Assembly (NCBI GenBank): GCA_030849065.1
Contig: JASAON010001457.1
Coordinates: forward strand, 1 to 32,365
Direction of reading: 5' to 3'
DNA: 32,365 bases
From: Jaenimonas drosophilae
Taxonomy: Eukaryota > Euglenozoa > Kinetoplastea > Trypanosomatida > Trypanosomatidae
The notes under the pieces were generated by a model. The model was given only the letters and a program-made list of their open reading frames with translations. It was not told the DNA's origin and ran no database searches. Shown piece by piece: positions 9,307-20,565 of the stretch. Both the position numbers and the translations under genes were made by a program. Each line of letters opens with the position of its first letter. The first letter of the stretch is position 1.

Positions 9307-10467
9307 ATGCTTCGTCGTCTTGCCTGCCGCGCGGTGTTCCCCAACGCCACAACGAACCACCTCGCCATGCGCTTCTGCGTCAGCATTGTTGTTCCCACCA
9401 TTGCCGAATCCATCAGCAGCGGAAAAGTGGTTAACTGGACGAAGAAGGTGGGCGATGCCGTCGCCGAGGATGAGGTCATTTGCCAGATTGAGTCTGACAA
9501 GCTCAACGTGGATGTTCGTGCCCCATCCAACGGCACCATCACCAAGATTAACTTCAACGATGGCGATGATGTGGAGGTTGGCGCGGAGCTCTCCACCATG
9601 AAGGAGGGTGCCGCACCTGCAGCTACTCCTGCCGCAGCTACTCCTGCTGCTACTCCTGCCGCACCTGCTGCAGCTGCCACCACTCCTGCACCCACTCCCG
9701 TTGCTGCTGCCCCTGCTGCTGCTGCTGCTCCAGCCGCCCCTCGTGCCACCGTGGCTGGTGCCGACCCCCGTATCAAGAGCGTCCGCCTCAGCTCCATGCG
9801 TGCCCGCATCGCTGACCGCCTCAAGGCCAGCCAGAACACCTGTGCCATGCTCACCACCTTCAATGAGATTGACATGACCCCACTCATCCAGCTCCGAGAC
9901 AAGTACAAGGATGACTTTGCCAAGCGTCACGACGCCAAACTGGGTCTCATGTCCCCCTTCGTGAAGGCCTGCAGCATCGCCCTGCAGGACATCCCCATCG
10001 TCAACGCCTCTTTTGGCAAAGACACCATCGACTACCATGACTTCGTGGACATCAGCGTGGCGGTGGCCACCCCTCGCGGCCTCGTTGTGCCCGTCATTCG
10101 TGATGTGCAGAATCTGAATCTGGCCAACATTGAGAAGACCATCGCCGACTACGCCGCCCGCGCGCGCATCAACAAACTCAGCATGGCGGAAATGACGGGA
10201 GGAACCTTCACCATCTCCAATGGAGGCGTGTTTGGGTCGTGGATGGGAACCCCGATCATCAACCCGCCACAGTCCGCCATTCTTGGCATGCACGCCATCA
10301 AGAAGAAGCCGTGGGTAGTGGGGAATGAAGTCAAGGTGCGCGACATCATGGCCGTGGCGCTGACCTACGATCATCGTCTCATTGATGGCAGCGACGCCGT
10401 CTCCTTCCTAGTGAAGGTGAAGAACCTCATTGAGGACCCCGCACGCATGGTGCTGGACCTGGCGTAG
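9307..10467 (+). CDS. DLST: dihydrolipoamide succinyltransferase (E2 of 2-oxoglutarate dehydrogenase), mitochondrial
   Basis: A 386-residue protein forming the core of the 2-oxoglutarate dehydrogenase complex in the mitochondrial matrix, transferring succinyl from lipoamide to CoA. The frame is open upstream to a TTG at 9154, but ATG 9307 begins a classic Arg-rich presequence (MLRRLACRAVF). The lipoyl domain spans about 25-100 with lipoyl Lys65 in ESDKLN. An Ala/Pro linker (about 101-146) follows, then the catalytic domain (about 156-386) with the active-site DHRLIDG, His356 and Asp360. As in animal DLST, no clear E3-binding domain is seen between linker and core. Length is somewhat below human (453). 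It is followed by V-ATPase B, an order I recall from trypanosomatids but cannot check here. All key residues are present. Confidence 0.96.
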   Translation: MLRRLACRAVFPNATTNHLAMRFCVSIVVPTIAESISSGKVVNWTKKVGDAVAEDEVICQIESDKLNVDVRAPSNGTITKINFNDGDDVEVGAELSTMKEGAAPAATPAAATPAATPAAPAAAATTPAPTPVAAAPAAAAAPAAPRATVAGADPRIKSVRLSSMRARIADRLKASQNTCAMLTTFNEIDMTPLIQLRDKYKDDFAKRHDAKLGLMSPFVKACSIALQDIPIVNASFGKDTIDYHDFVDISVAVATPRGLVVPVIRDVQNLNLANIEKTIADYAARARINKLSMAEMTGGTFTISNGGVFGSWMGTPIINPPQSAILGMHAIKKKPWVVGNEVKVRDIMAVALTYDHRLIDGSDAVSFLVKVKNLIEDPARMVLDLA

Positions 10468-12712
10468 AGCTGATGAGACGGAGGAGGAGGAAGGTTGTGT
10501 GTGTGTGCGTGTGCCACCACCACCACCACGATACAGACGTACACCATGTTAGTGTGCTTGCATCATCATCATCGTCATGCGTAGCATCTACGCACACACG
10601 CACACCAAATAATCTAATGAAGAATTGAGGATGCAGTTGCTGGGTTTGAGGGGTTGTTTGGGAGATGGCCGCCAGTTTTGGAGGATGAGGACGACCGATT
10701 TTGTGCCTCATCACGACGGTGGAATTGCCCGCGTGAGCGACGGCAGAAGAAGCAACAACATATCCTCCGCATCATTTCTGCATGTGAGAGGAATTTGTAC
10801 TGTGTGTGTGTGTTGTTTGATGGCTGAGCACCAGTTTCTGTGTGTACGTTTGTGTGTGTGTGTGTATGTGCGTGCACACATGTAGCGCCAAGGAGTCGTT
10901 CATTCATGGCCACCTCTCACAGACACACACTTGTTGTTGTTGCTGGCGTGTGTGTACGGATGCGCGCATGATGATCTCCTTTTTTTCTTTGATTGTATTT
11001 CCCCCCTATATTTGCTTGAATTGGACCTTCTGGTGATGCGGATGTATGTGTGTGTGTGTCAGGTGCATCTTTGTTATACGTCATCATCATCATCATCATC
11101 ATCGTCTCATGTGTGGTGTTGTTTTTGCACATGAACATTGTATGTTTGTTGGCTGTCGTTGATGATGTACACGCACACACACACATTGAAAAATACCAGT
11201 ACGTCACAAAACGAAAGCGGTGGAATCTTCATGCGTCCGTTGTGTTTTCATTCTTTCCTGTTGCGTCTGCCGCCTTCGTCGTAGCCCCCACCTCACTTCT
11301 TCCCGCTCCATGCTCCTCAGACACTCCACCCAGCTCCTCCATTCTGTGTGTGGGGTCCATGTGTGTGTTTTTGTGGTACGGATGTTGATGAAACACATCA
11401 ACGTCGGGAGTTGTTTGTTGGGGGAGGAGGTGTGTATGACGTGCAGGAGACAACGTCATTTTTTTTTGCTTTTTTTTGTAGGAAAGTCGTTAAGAGTTGG
11501 CCGCACTCATCTGCTCCTCCTCCATTTCCTCGCCAGCACACATCATCTCCACCACCTCCCACACAACTGTCATGCATGAAAACCTGCGATGCGCACTCAC
11601 AACCTCTTCACGGGGGTTGTTGCACTGCTGCACGCAGGTTGGCTTGGCGTGGTGCGCCAGAGGAGGGTGGTGTGTTGGCCATGAAGAGAGGTGTGGTTGA
11701 GAGATTAGAAGACAGGCCTGTGCGTGTGTTTGTTTGCGTGGTGGCAGAGATCATCAACGACGGTGAACTACACCCAACCACTTTCAAACACATGCACAGC
11801 GCAAAAGGCGTACGTGAGCTGAGAGAAGAACGAGAAAGCTCGTGGTCGAAGTACGCATCGTGTGTGTGCGTGTGCATGGTTTGATGATGCATGAGTGAAG
11901 TTGCATGCGCATCATCATTTTCATCATCATCATCATCATCATAATCCCCACACATGACAAAGAACAAAACAAAAAAGAAAACGATTGCGCGTGCCTACTG
12001 GGCGTAGGGGAATCAAGAAGAGTGATGGGAACGAACAGCAGCAGAGATGAGGTGTTGTGTATGCGTACATGCACGTGTATGTGTGTTCGGAAGCTGTGTT
12101 AGTGTGTGTGTGTGGTAGGGGCAGCGTGTCTTCCTCATCCTTCATCATTGTCACCTCCGTCTCACTCAACAACAACATCGTCTTCATCATCAGGAGTCTT
12201 CCCATCCTCCGTTATCGATCCCCTCACCGCAGCCGTCGTCATGTGGGTGATGCCGGTTATGGTCTTGTATTTAGGGTTCATGGCGGTTGTGCGTGAGCGC
12301 CACACCTAGCGGAGCACAAAAAAATATACTTAATTATCATCAACTTCATTGTGTACGTGCAAGTGCATGCGTGTGTGTGTGTGGTAAGTGGGAGCGGAGA
12401 AGACAGCATCCTTCTGCTCTGTTCCTCAAGCGTACACACACACACACACGCACACATGTTCGTACACATGGAGACTACAGTGACCTGCACACACACACAC
12501 ACACGCACCTACTTCATGACACGAGTACCTCACCACACCTTCTCTTTTCTCTCCTTCTGTTCACCTACATTGTCACTACGTGTGACTCCAACCGTACACA
12601 CGACAATCACGTAGGAAGGGTAGCCTCATACAACGTTTTCGTACACCACTACTCTACATACATATACACCTTTGCACCAATCAACCAACACACCAACACG
12701 CCAAACGCCCAG
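10468..12712. other. long intergenic region between DLST and V-ATPase B
   Basis: About 2.2 kb without a recognisable gene. It holds TG runs (10494-10513, 10800-10865, 11041-11060, 12100-12115), ATC repeats (11083-11103, 11925-11943), T-runs ending at AG 11480-11481, a paired TG/CA inverted repeat (12369-12451), and the V-ATPase acceptor at 12613-12614. A weak 102-codon ORF (11576-11884) follows the 11481 acceptor-like site and is discussed in the findings; it resembles nothing I know. Confidence 0.6.
12538..12614 (+). promoter_or_regulatory. spliced-leader acceptor for V-ATPase B
   Basis: A C/T tract at 12538-12564 is followed by the first AG at 12613-12614; no ATG lies between it and 12713. 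The distance from tract to AG (about 50 bases) is long but tolerated in kinetoplastids. Confidence 0.55.
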
Positions 12713-14203
12713 ATGAGCCCAACTGCAGAACACACCACACATATGCTGGGCAAGCAGGAGCTCCTCTCCGCCCACATTGACGCCCTCCGTGGCAACTACG
12801 GCGTCGAGCCTCACCTTGAGTACACCACCATTCGTGCCGTCAACGGCCCACTCGTCATTTTGGAAGACGTTCGCACGCCAACATTTGCCGAGATCGTGCA
12901 CATTGAGCTCGCCGATGGCACCATGCGCAAGGGCAAGGTGCTCGAAGTGGATGGCACCAAGGCTGTTGTGCAGGTCTTCGAGGGCACGTCGGGCATTGAC
13001 GTGTTGCGGTCCAAGTGTGAGTTCACGGGTAAGGTGATGGAGCTCGGGGTGAGCGAGGATATGCTCGGGCGTGTGTTTAACGGGTCCGGCATCCCGATTG
13101 ATCAGGGTCCACCCGTGCTGCCTGAGCAGTACCGCGATATTGAGGGTATTCCCATCAACCCACGTGCGCGTGTGTACCCGGAGGAGATGATTCAGACCGG
13201 CATCAGCTCCATCGACGTCATGACGTCCATCTCTCGCGGCCAGAAGATCCCACTCTTCTCTGGTGCTGGCCTCCCGCACAATGAGATTGCCGCGCAGATT
13301 GTGCGTCAGGCGGGTTTGGTGAAGCGCGCCGGCAAGGCTGAAGATTTTTGTGTGGTCTTTGCCGCGATGGGTGTGAATCAGGAAACGGCCCGTTTTTTCC
13401 GCGCTGAGTTTGAGCAGAATGGCAGCATGGAAAAGACGGTGCTCTTCCTTAACCTGGCCAATGATCCCACCATTGAGCGCATCGTCACTCCACGTCTGGC
13501 TCTGACAACGGCCGAATACCTCGCCTACGACTGTGGCAAGCACGTGTTGGTCATCTTGACGGATATGAGTAGCTACGCCGATGCCCTTCGTGAGGTCTCT
13601 GCCGCACGTGAGGAGGTGCCTGGGCGTCGTGGTTTTCCTGGATACATGTACACCGACTTGGCCTGCATCTACGAACGTGCCGGGCGTGTGCTCGGACGTG
13701 CGGGCTCCATCACGCAGATTCCCATCTTGTCGATGCCCAACGATGATATCACGCATCCCATTCCGGACCTCACGGGCTACATCACGGAGGGCCAAATCTA
13801 CGTGGACCGCCAGCTGCACAATCGCCAGCTCTACCCACCCATCAACATTCTCCCATCTCTCTCACGATTGATGAAGAATGCCATTGGAGAGGGCATGACG
13901 CGCAATGATCATGGCGGCGTCAGCAACCAAATGTACGCCGCCTACGCCATCAGCCGCGATGTGTTGGCCATGAAGGCTGTGGTGGGTGAGGAGGCCCTGA
14001 GTAGCGAGGACCTCTTGTACCTGGAGTTTCTGGAAAAGTTCGAGAAGAAGTTCATTTGCCAAGGATTTTCAGAAACGCGTGATATTGTGCAGAGCCTTGA
14101 CCTGTGCTGGGAGCTGCTGCGTACCTTCCCCAAGAGTATGCTCAACAAGATTGACATCAAGACACGTGATGAGTACTATAGCCGTCAGCCTACACGGAAC
14201 TAG
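12713..14203 (+). CDS. VMA2: V-type H+-ATPase subunit B (V1 sector)
   Basis: A 496-residue protein, the usual length for the family. Subunit B alternates with catalytic subunit A in the V1 hexamer that drives proton pumping into acidocalcisomes, lysosomes and other acidic compartments. Start ATG 12713 is the first ATG after the acceptor; the frame is open upstream to a GTG but reads through CA repeats. Recognisable blocks are the N-terminal beta barrel (about 36-115), the non-catalytic nucleotide-site segment [20 protein letters not shown] (about 182-201, lacking the GKT of true Walker A as in all B subunits), and the segment [21 protein letters not shown] (split here for reading: [10 protein letters not shown], then [11 protein letters not shown]) near 341-361. 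The C-terminal domain is intact. No low-complexity inserts are present, unlike its neighbours. Confidence 0.97.
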   Translation: MSPTAEHTTHMLGKQELLSAHIDALRGNYGVEPHLEYTTIRAVNGPLVILEDVRTPTFAEIVHIELADGTMRKGKVLEVDGTKAVVQVFEGTSGIDVLRSKCEFTGKVMELGVSEDMLGRVFNGSGIPIDQGPPVLPEQYRDIEGIPINPRARVYPEEMIQTGISSIDVMTSISRGQKIPLFSGAGLPHNEIAAQIVRQAGLVKRAGKAEDFCVVFAAMGVNQETARFFRAEFEQNGSMEKTVLFLNLANDPTIERIVTPRLALTTAEYLAYDCGKHVLVILTDMSSYADALREVSAAREEVPGRRGFPGYMYTDLACIYERAGRVLGRAGSITQIPILSMPNDDITHPIPDLTGYITEGQIYVDRQLHNRQLYPPINILPSLSRLMKNAIGEGMTRNDHGGVSNQMYAAYAISRDVLAMKAVVGEEALSSEDLLYLEFLEKFEKKFICQGFSETRDIVQSLDLCWELLRTFPKSMLNKIDIKTRDEYYSRQPTRN

Positions 14204-14853
14204 TACAGACGTACACGTACACACACACACACACACACACACACTCATATCGTTCGGAGTAGATGAGCGCTGGGAGAGGGTTGATGATGTTGGAGCATCG
14301 CTCTCAATGACGGAGCACCAATCATCAGCCACACACACACCATCACCACAAGGTGGGCATGTTGGCGTGGCGATGTATGCTGTTGTCTTTGATGATGATG
14401 ATGCTGCACACCTCCTCGTTCGTTCTATCCCATCAGGGATCGCGTAGCAGTGGATATCGCAACAGATGTTGTGTAAATGGAGCGCCGGAGGATGTGGTGC
14501 CTCTCTCCTTCACCTCTCCTCACGAGTGTTGAGCTGAGGTCTCTACAGACACCACATTTGGATTTCAAAGATCATGATGATATGCACTCTCTCTCGTTCT
14601 TCGTGTTCTTCTTCTTCGTTCTTGTAGTAGTTCGGTGGTTTGACGCACGTCACCATCCTCTAGTACACACACACACAGACACAAGTACTTCTTCCCCCCT
14701 ACACACACACACACTCACACGCACACACTTACCATCTCCCTACAGTCCTCTCTAAATCCTTCTTCCTGCACAGACACCCCTCTTTGTTGTGTGCGCGCCA
14801 CCAACACCTTGTACTTCTGATTCCGCCATCTATTGACGAGACACAACACAGCC
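14204..14853. other. intergenic: V-ATPase B 3' flank and eIF2B gamma leader
   Basis: No gene seen. A CA run (14217-14243) follows the stop; ATG/GAT repeats occur near 14391-14403; CA-rich sequence at 14668-14730 leads into two acceptor candidates, AG 14744-14745 and AG 14772-14773. Confidence 0.7.
14746..14773 (+). promoter_or_regulatory. spliced-leader acceptor for eIF2B gamma
   Basis: A pyrimidine-rich stretch ends in CACAG at 14769-14773. AG 14744-14745 just upstream is an alternative. No ATG lies between either site and 14854. Confidence 0.55.
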
Positions 14854-16815
14854 ATGAGCATCAGCACCTGCGCCACGTCCTTGCCCTTCCTGGTGGACGT
14901 TGTGGTCTTTGCCGGTGGCCATGATGAGAAGCTCATGCCCCTCACTACCAGTGAGCCTAAGGCGATGCTCCAGATCTGCAACAAGCCGATGATTTGGTTC
15001 TGCCTCCAGCCCTGGCTTGAGGCTGGTGTGCGCACCTTCTTCTTGTGCGTTCACATTGGCCACAAGAGTGTGCTGGAGCAGTACCTCGCCAAGGAGCTCC
15101 CGCACGTGTCCTTTTACTTCGCCATCACACCCATGGAGATTGATGATCGCCCGAGCACAACCTGCGACGCAGTGAAGGCGTACCGCGCACTGAAGGCCAG
15201 CCTGCGTGCGGAGGGTGCGGCGTGGGAGGGGGATGCCTCTCACCCTTCACCACGCAACAACAACAACAACAATGCTGCGGGTGGTGGTCGTGGTGATACA
15301 CACCTGGGTGATGAACGTGCGGCAATGGCGGGCTTGGAGCGCGATGCCGTCCTCGTCAGCTGTGATAGCATTCTCTCCGGTGTACGCGTGGAGGAGTTTG
15401 TGAAGCACTTTTACAACGCCGCGGCATCCGTCTCGGTGATGCTGTGCCGCCCACGCAAGGAGCTCTCTGCACCCACCACATCCTCTGGTGCTGCTACCGG
15501 TGGTCGTGGTGGTGCCAAGACATCATCCTCATCTACAACACCATCACCACCAAAGCCCCTTCTCGCGCACACCTTTGTTGGTGTGGCCTACGAAGGCGAG
15601 GTGAGCCTCAACGTGGATGATCGCCACCGACTTGGCGGTGTTGCCGGGGGCGAGGACGGCAGCATCAACGGCGGTGGTGGTGGTGCGGATCAACAGCGCA
15701 ACGGCAGCCCATCACCACGATCTCTCTCCACCGATGGTGCTGCCTCACCAAGCCAATCCAGTCTTGGTGGTGGTACAGAACGGCCTACCTTCTACAGCAC
15801 ACCAACCTTCCATCGCTTGCACGTACTCCGTGAAGACACGAAGGAAGGTATGCGTGTTCCAGTTCACATGATCGCACGTCGTCCCAACCTCACCGTGGCC
15901 ACCGATGTTTCAGATATTCACGTGTACCTCCTTCGTAGTTGGGTGCTGCGCTTCATTGAGGACTTTGTGCCAGCGGCTGGGCCTAATCTTGGTGTTCGCC
16001 GCACCATCATCCCTTTCCTTGCCCAGCACCAACACGCTCTTCTGAACGCGTCAACGAAGGTGTACCAAAGCCCAACAGAGCGCGTTGGCCATGAGGTGCC
16101 AGAACACTGGCTCCACCGCCATGTGCAGGGTATGTCCGTGAATTCACTCAACGCCGCCACGGCACACGCACACAGCTCCACCTTGGCGGGCCAGGATTCG
16201 TTGCGCATCTTTTGTGGCATCTACGGCACCTCCACGGATTGCCTCTCGATCCTGCATCGCGTGAATACCGTGGCTGACTTTAGCGCCATGAGCAAAGAGA
16301 TCCTCTCCGCCAAGGCCTTCATCGCCACCGTCGCGATGCCCATCACCACCACCACCAACACCAACAACAACAACATTGCCGCCAACTCCGCCACCTCAAC
16401 TTCTGCACAATCCCCGAGCAGTTTTCCTGCCACACCAGCCATGGTGGTGCCTGGACGGTGCTGGGCCATGGCGTGCCGTCTCCTTCCCGGAGGTCTCGTG
16501 CACGCACAACGCACCGCCGCACCGAAGCTGCGTGTGAGCATCCTGCACAGCCTCATCGCACCGGAACAACAACAAGCCAACCCACCTAGTACCTGGATTA
16601 ACACCTTCATCTCCAACAGCGTCATTGGCCCACACGCCAGCATCGGTGAGAACTGTCGCATCACGGATTCAATCATCATGGATAATGTGGAGATCCAATC
16701 CGGTGCGCGCATCACGAACAGTCTTGTTGGCGGTGGTGCGGTGATTGAGAGTGGGGCAACGGTATCCAACACCACGGTGGAGCCACACATGCGCATTGAT
16801 GCCTCCAGCTCGTAG
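14854..16815 (+). CDS. EIF2B3: translation initiation factor eIF2B subunit gamma
   Basis: A 653-residue protein; human eIF2B gamma is about 450. eIF2B is the guanine-nucleotide exchange factor for eIF2, and gamma pairs with epsilon in the catalytic subcomplex in the cytosol. The N-terminal nucleotidyltransferase-like domain starts with VVVFAGG and KLMPLTTSEPKAML, then NKPMIWFCLQPWLEAG (about 43-58). The GxGTR signature of active sugar-nucleotide enzymes is replaced by GGHDEK, as expected for the degenerate gamma fold. VSCDSILSGV lies at about 167-176. The C-terminus (about 581-645) is a left-handed beta helix with hexapeptides such as NSVIGP, ASIGEN and NSLVGG. The protein stops there without the HEAT/W2 domain, which favours gamma over epsilon. 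Extra length comes from Asn-, Ser/Thr- and Gly-rich inserts (about 130-155, 205-235, 265-310, 490-530). Start chosen at ATG over upstream TTG 14833. Confidence 0.85.
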   Translation: MSISTCATSLPFLVDVVVFAGGHDEKLMPLTTSEPKAMLQICNKPMIWFCLQPWLEAGVRTFFLCVHIGHKSVLEQYLAKELPHVSFYFAITPMEIDDRPSTTCDAVKAYRALKASLRAEGAAWEGDASHPSPRNNNNNNAAGGGRGDTHLGDERAAMAGLERDAVLVSCDSILSGVRVEEFVKHFYNAAASVSVMLCRPRKELSAPTTSSGAATGGRGGAKTSSSSTTPSPPKPLLAHTFVGVAYEGEVSLNVDDRHRLGGVAGGEDGSINGGGGGADQQRNGSPSPRSLSTDGAASPSQSSLGGGTERPTFYSTPTFHRLHVLREDTKEGMRVPVHMIARRPNLTVATDVSDIHVYLLRSWVLRFIEDFVPAAGPNLGVRRTIIPFLAQHQHALLNASTKVYQSPTERVGHEVPEHWLHRHVQGMSVNSLNAATAHAHSSTLAGQDSLRIFCGIYGTSTDCLSILHRVNTVADFSAMSKEILSAKAFIATVAMPITTTTNTNNNNIAANSATSTSAQSPSSFPATPAMVVPGRCWAMACRLLPGGLVHAQRTAAPKLRVSILHSLIAPEQQQANPPSTWINTFISNSVIGPHASIGENCRITDSIIMDNVEIQSGARITNSLVGGGAVIESGATVSNTTVEPHMRIDASSS

Positions 16816-17674
16816 AGCAGCACAGCATGTGCGTGTGCCTCTTTCGGTGTGGCTCACTATACGCGCACATACACGCTCCCATCATCATCATCATCATCAT
16901 CAATTCATCATCACTGCTTGAGCAGCTGTACTTCCATTTGTAGTGATGACGTTGCTGTTGCTGTTGTTTCGTCTCTCTCGCTCTCCATCTCCATTCATCA
17001 CCACGCAGATGATGGTGCTTGTGCGGTGCCACTGCGTACGTCGGGTGATGAACCACAACCCCGCTTAAGCTAACAACGAAAAAAAATTCTTTTGGCCCCT
17101 TCTAACCCGCTTCTCCCGAGGATGGCCATCAGCACACAACCACACACCCTTACACCTACACACAATGACCATGATGATATCATTCTCCACATGCATGTGT
17201 GAGATACAACAACATGTTGTGTGCCATGAATGATGAATATAGCACTTCATCTTTTTCTCCTCTTTCTCTTTGCCAACGTACGTACACACATTCAAGATCG
17301 TTATACGGACTTAAGCTGCTCCAACAACATCATAACTATCCCTGTTTTATCATCATCATCATTATCCACGCACAATCGTGCTAACATCTCATTTGCGTGC
17401 TTGGTTGTGAGACGTGATCATCATCATCATCATCATCATCATCATCGTATTGATCATCATCATCACACTTTTGGGGATCTGGTTTTTTCTTTTCTTCTTG
17501 TTACTGTGCCACACATATTCCTGTTTTCTTTTTTTTTTCATTGTTGTCAGCGACGAGCACATCCACACGACCAATTGTGCGACCGCCCCGCTCATTCTCC
17601 TCCATATCTTCTTCACATACACACATCATCATCATCATCATCAACGCCATCCGTATTGTTGGTTGTTGTTCTTC
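16816..17674. other. intergenic: eIF2B gamma 3' flank and esterase 5' leader
   Basis: No gene seen. ATC microsatellites lie at 16879-16903, 17418-17446 and 17628-17643. In the frame of the next gene the second one would encode an Ile run, but it lies upstream of the splice acceptor at 17549-17550 and should not be in the mRNA. Confidence 0.7.
17521..17550 (+). promoter_or_regulatory. spliced-leader acceptor for the DUF676 esterase
   Basis: A T-rich tract including 10 consecutive T ends in GTCAG at 17546-17550. The first ATG downstream is 17675. This decides the start of the next gene, since its frame stays open upstream to 17414. Confidence 0.7.
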
Positions 17675-18205
17675 ATGTTGCCACCATCATCTGCTAGTAC
17701 TCGTTTAGGTCGTGGTGCCGCACCTGTGCTTCGTTTTGTTGTGCTCCAGCACGGTTTTCGAGGTGATCATGGCGATTTGAAGCTGCTACAGACCTACCTC
17801 CGACCAGAATGTTGGCGTACATCTCCGCACACACGTCATGGTGGTGCTGATGCTGATGCAGAAGATGATGAGTGGGCATCTGCTCCTCCGCCCATTGTGA
17901 TGGTGCCGGATGTGAATGATGGCAAAAAGACCGATGATGGCGTGCATGCGTGCGCCGCACGTTTGGTGGATGTTATTTGCCGCCGTGTACGTCATGAGCT
18001 GATGGAGTGCAGACCCGTACACCCACTGAACCCGCGCGCGCTCTCAGTTCGGCGTAGCCCACCACGCCGATTGGTGAAGGAGAGCGATTGTTGTTGTGGC
18101 TGTTGTTGTTGTTGTGATGGTGATGCGCAGGGGAGTAGAGGTGATTGGGCAAAGTCATGCAGCAGCCGGAGTAGTAGTCCGTCCTCCATCCAACAGGAGG
18201 GCTCC

Positions 18206-18236
<31 letters not shown>

Positions 18237-19501
18237 CGATCAGCATCATCAATAGTGTGCCATCATCATCATCATGCCCAACGGTTGGTGATGCGGTGGC
18301 CATTCTCTCCAACACAGAAATACGTCGCAGCCAGCAACAACAACGCACATCATCAACACCTCGCCAAGCTCGCAGCGCCACCTCCTCTTCCCAACGTCCT
18401 CCACGTAAGTGGCCGAGCGTCAATGACCTCCTCGACGAAGATGGCACGGAGCTCCACTTCAGCTTCGTGGCACACTCCATGGGCGGACTGATTGTACGTG
18501 CTGCTCTCCCTGAGTTGGAGTCACGCCTCACCCACACCTACTCCAAGGCACGCATTCACTGGCACATCATGTGTACGGTGAGCAGCCCGCACCTCGGCGT
18601 ACCTTATCTTCCTCAAACCTCACTGCGATGGATGGCGCAGGCCGCGGGCTTAACCGTGAATCGCGGGCTGCAAGATCTCCTCGGGCAGAATAATCTCGTC
18701 ACGGAGGAGCTCCTCACGGAGCCCTACACGCGCACATGGCGGCAGTTCCGACGACGTGTGCTCATCAACGCACTACGGGACCAAACGGTGCTGACGTACA
18801 GCAGTGCCTTGCACATTCCGCAGGATGAGTTGGTGATGATGTCACGGCTGACCCCAGCGATGCGATCCTACTCGAGCTACCCACGCAAGGAGCGTTTTGA
18901 GAATCCAAAACACCCGTTGATGGGGCTGGGCCAATCACATACAACAGCAACAACAGCAACAACAACAACAACATCATCATCATCATCATCACAGAAGAAG
19001 ACGCAAAACACCAACACCGCTTCCACCACCAACAACATCAACGCGCATGGCATGGCAACACCACAACGTTGTTGGCTACCTCCACCTACACCAGCCACCA
19101 CACGTCTCGAGATGAAGAACAACGGTGTGCTTCTCACGGAGCTCAATCCACGTTGGTGGCCGTGCGGCTTTCTTCGCCGTGAACGTGCGCTGGCGAGCAA
19201 ACTTCTTCATCTCGTCGGACCTCTGGAGGTATACACGGCTGACTTGAAACCCCCCGCCGATGCCTACGATGGCATTCATCAGGTGGCGGCGATGCTCGGG
19301 GCAGAGTGCTATGCTCATCGCGGTGTGGTCTGCAAGGCGCCACATCACGTTCCTGGAGCTTTTGGATTCGTGTCTGAGTTTATTGCGTGTGATTTGCTCC
19401 ACGCTACACCAGCGGTGCCAATGCGCTCAGTGGAGGGCGTTGCGCGAGGGGAAGCCAAGAGCAACAAGAGCAACAACAACAGCAATCCATTGGCGAAGTG
19501 A
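17675..19501 (+). CDS. DUF676 / ROG1-type putative serine esterase (lipase-like)
   Basis: A 608-residue alpha/beta hydrolase. FVVLQHGFRGDHGDL (about 21-35) is the first strand with the HG oxyanion-type motif; FVAHSMGGLIVRAAL (about 264-278) is the nucleophile elbow with Ser268. MCTVSSPHLGVPYL follows, as in the ROG1/FAM135 family. LRDQTVLTYSSAL carries a likely catalytic Asp (in RDQTV); the catalytic His should be near the C-terminus, perhaps in CKAPHHVPG, but I cannot assign it. Between the HG motif and the nucleophile is a long low-complexity insert with Cys/Gly, Asn and Ser runs (about 140-240), and another Thr/Ser/Asn-rich insert lies at about 425-460. The family hydrolyses lipids such as monoacylglycerol or lysophospholipid in yeast; the substrate here is unknown. 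The preceding open frame (Ile- and Phe-rich) is excluded by the acceptor at 17550. Confidence 0.82.
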
Positions 19502-20565
19502 GGTGTTGTTGGTGTTTGTGTTTGTGTTGGTGCTGATGGTGATGGTGATCTGATACGTGCTGTTGATGATGATGTCGCGCACATCCGTTCGTTGTGTCGG
19601 TGTATACCCACACAACTCAATCTGTTGTACCCCTCCCTTCCCTTTGCGCAGCTTGAGCGCTGCTGCTTCTGCCACAGTTGTTGTTGTTGTTGTTGTTGCT
19701 GTTCTTCACTGCCACTTCATCATCATCATTCAATGACTAGAGAAAGATGTACGTGCAAGACATGTTGCTGCTGTTGCCGTACATGGTGGCGCAACCCCCC
19801 TTCTTCAGCTCTGCTCTTCAATCACGTAGGGTAGCTCCCCCTTCCCCTGTTTTGATGTATGTGTAATGCTCTTTCATGCCGCGGCTGACGTGTGATGATG
19901 GTGATGTGCGCGCGCAGCCATCACTCCCAGCTACACCTCCGGCCGTTGTTTTTTTTGTTGCTGTTGTTGCTACTGATGATGCTTAACCATCTTCTGAATG
20001 CTATCACTGTTTTCCTGACCACGATGCGGCGCTTTGCAGGTGCACGTGCGGAGTTGTTGTTGTTGTTGCTGATGGCATCACGGACCTACACTCCTTCACA
20101 CACCTCCACTCATGCAGTACGTGGGTAGAACACCCTACATATCAACGTCCTTTTTTTTTTTTGGTTGTTTGTGTTTATTCACCATCTTCACTCATTCAGT
20201 GATGAAGTAGCATCTGATCATGTGTATGTGAGAATATGATTATGATAAATGCCACAAAAAATCTTCTTGTTCATCACGACCTCCTCTCTTCCTCCTCTCT
20301 CCACAACCAACGCATCAGCAACACATACAAGAACTGAGCAGCATCCTCCATCTCTGTTGTGGCCAACATCAAAACACACATACACGAAAAAACAACAACA
20401 ACGTAGCTCATCACACTTCATGTGAGTCTCTCTCTATCCCTTCATTTATCTTGGCCAATCCTTGTGTGGTGTGCATCTACTCCAGCATCATCATCATCAT
20501 ACACACACACACACACACACACGCTCTCATCACGTCTTGAGGGGTTGGCGCGCGGTGTTTTCCGC
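19502..20565. other. intergenic: esterase 3' flank and ITFG1-like 5' leader
   Basis: No convincing gene. It contains GTT repeats (19679-19698, 20053-20069), a T-run (20150-20161), pyrimidine-rich stretches (20280-20302), the acceptor at 20484-20485 and a CA run (20501-20522). Short ORFs here are Cys- or His-rich translations of repeats. Confidence 0.7.
20427..20485 (+). promoter_or_regulatory. spliced-leader acceptor for the ITFG1-like gene
   Basis: A C/T-rich tract (20427-20453) is followed by CTCCAG at 20480-20485. No ATG occurs before 20566. A CA run sits between acceptor and start. Confidence 0.5.

Noticed and set aside
9301..10374. 357-codon open frame on the - strand
   Set aside because: Antisense of DLST; Gly/His/Ser-rich translation caused by the biased codons of the sense gene.
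12626..13819. 397-codon open frame on the - strand
   Set aside because: It is the antisense shadow of V-ATPase B; composition is His/Arg-rich and it resembles no protein, while the sense frame is a full-length conserved gene.
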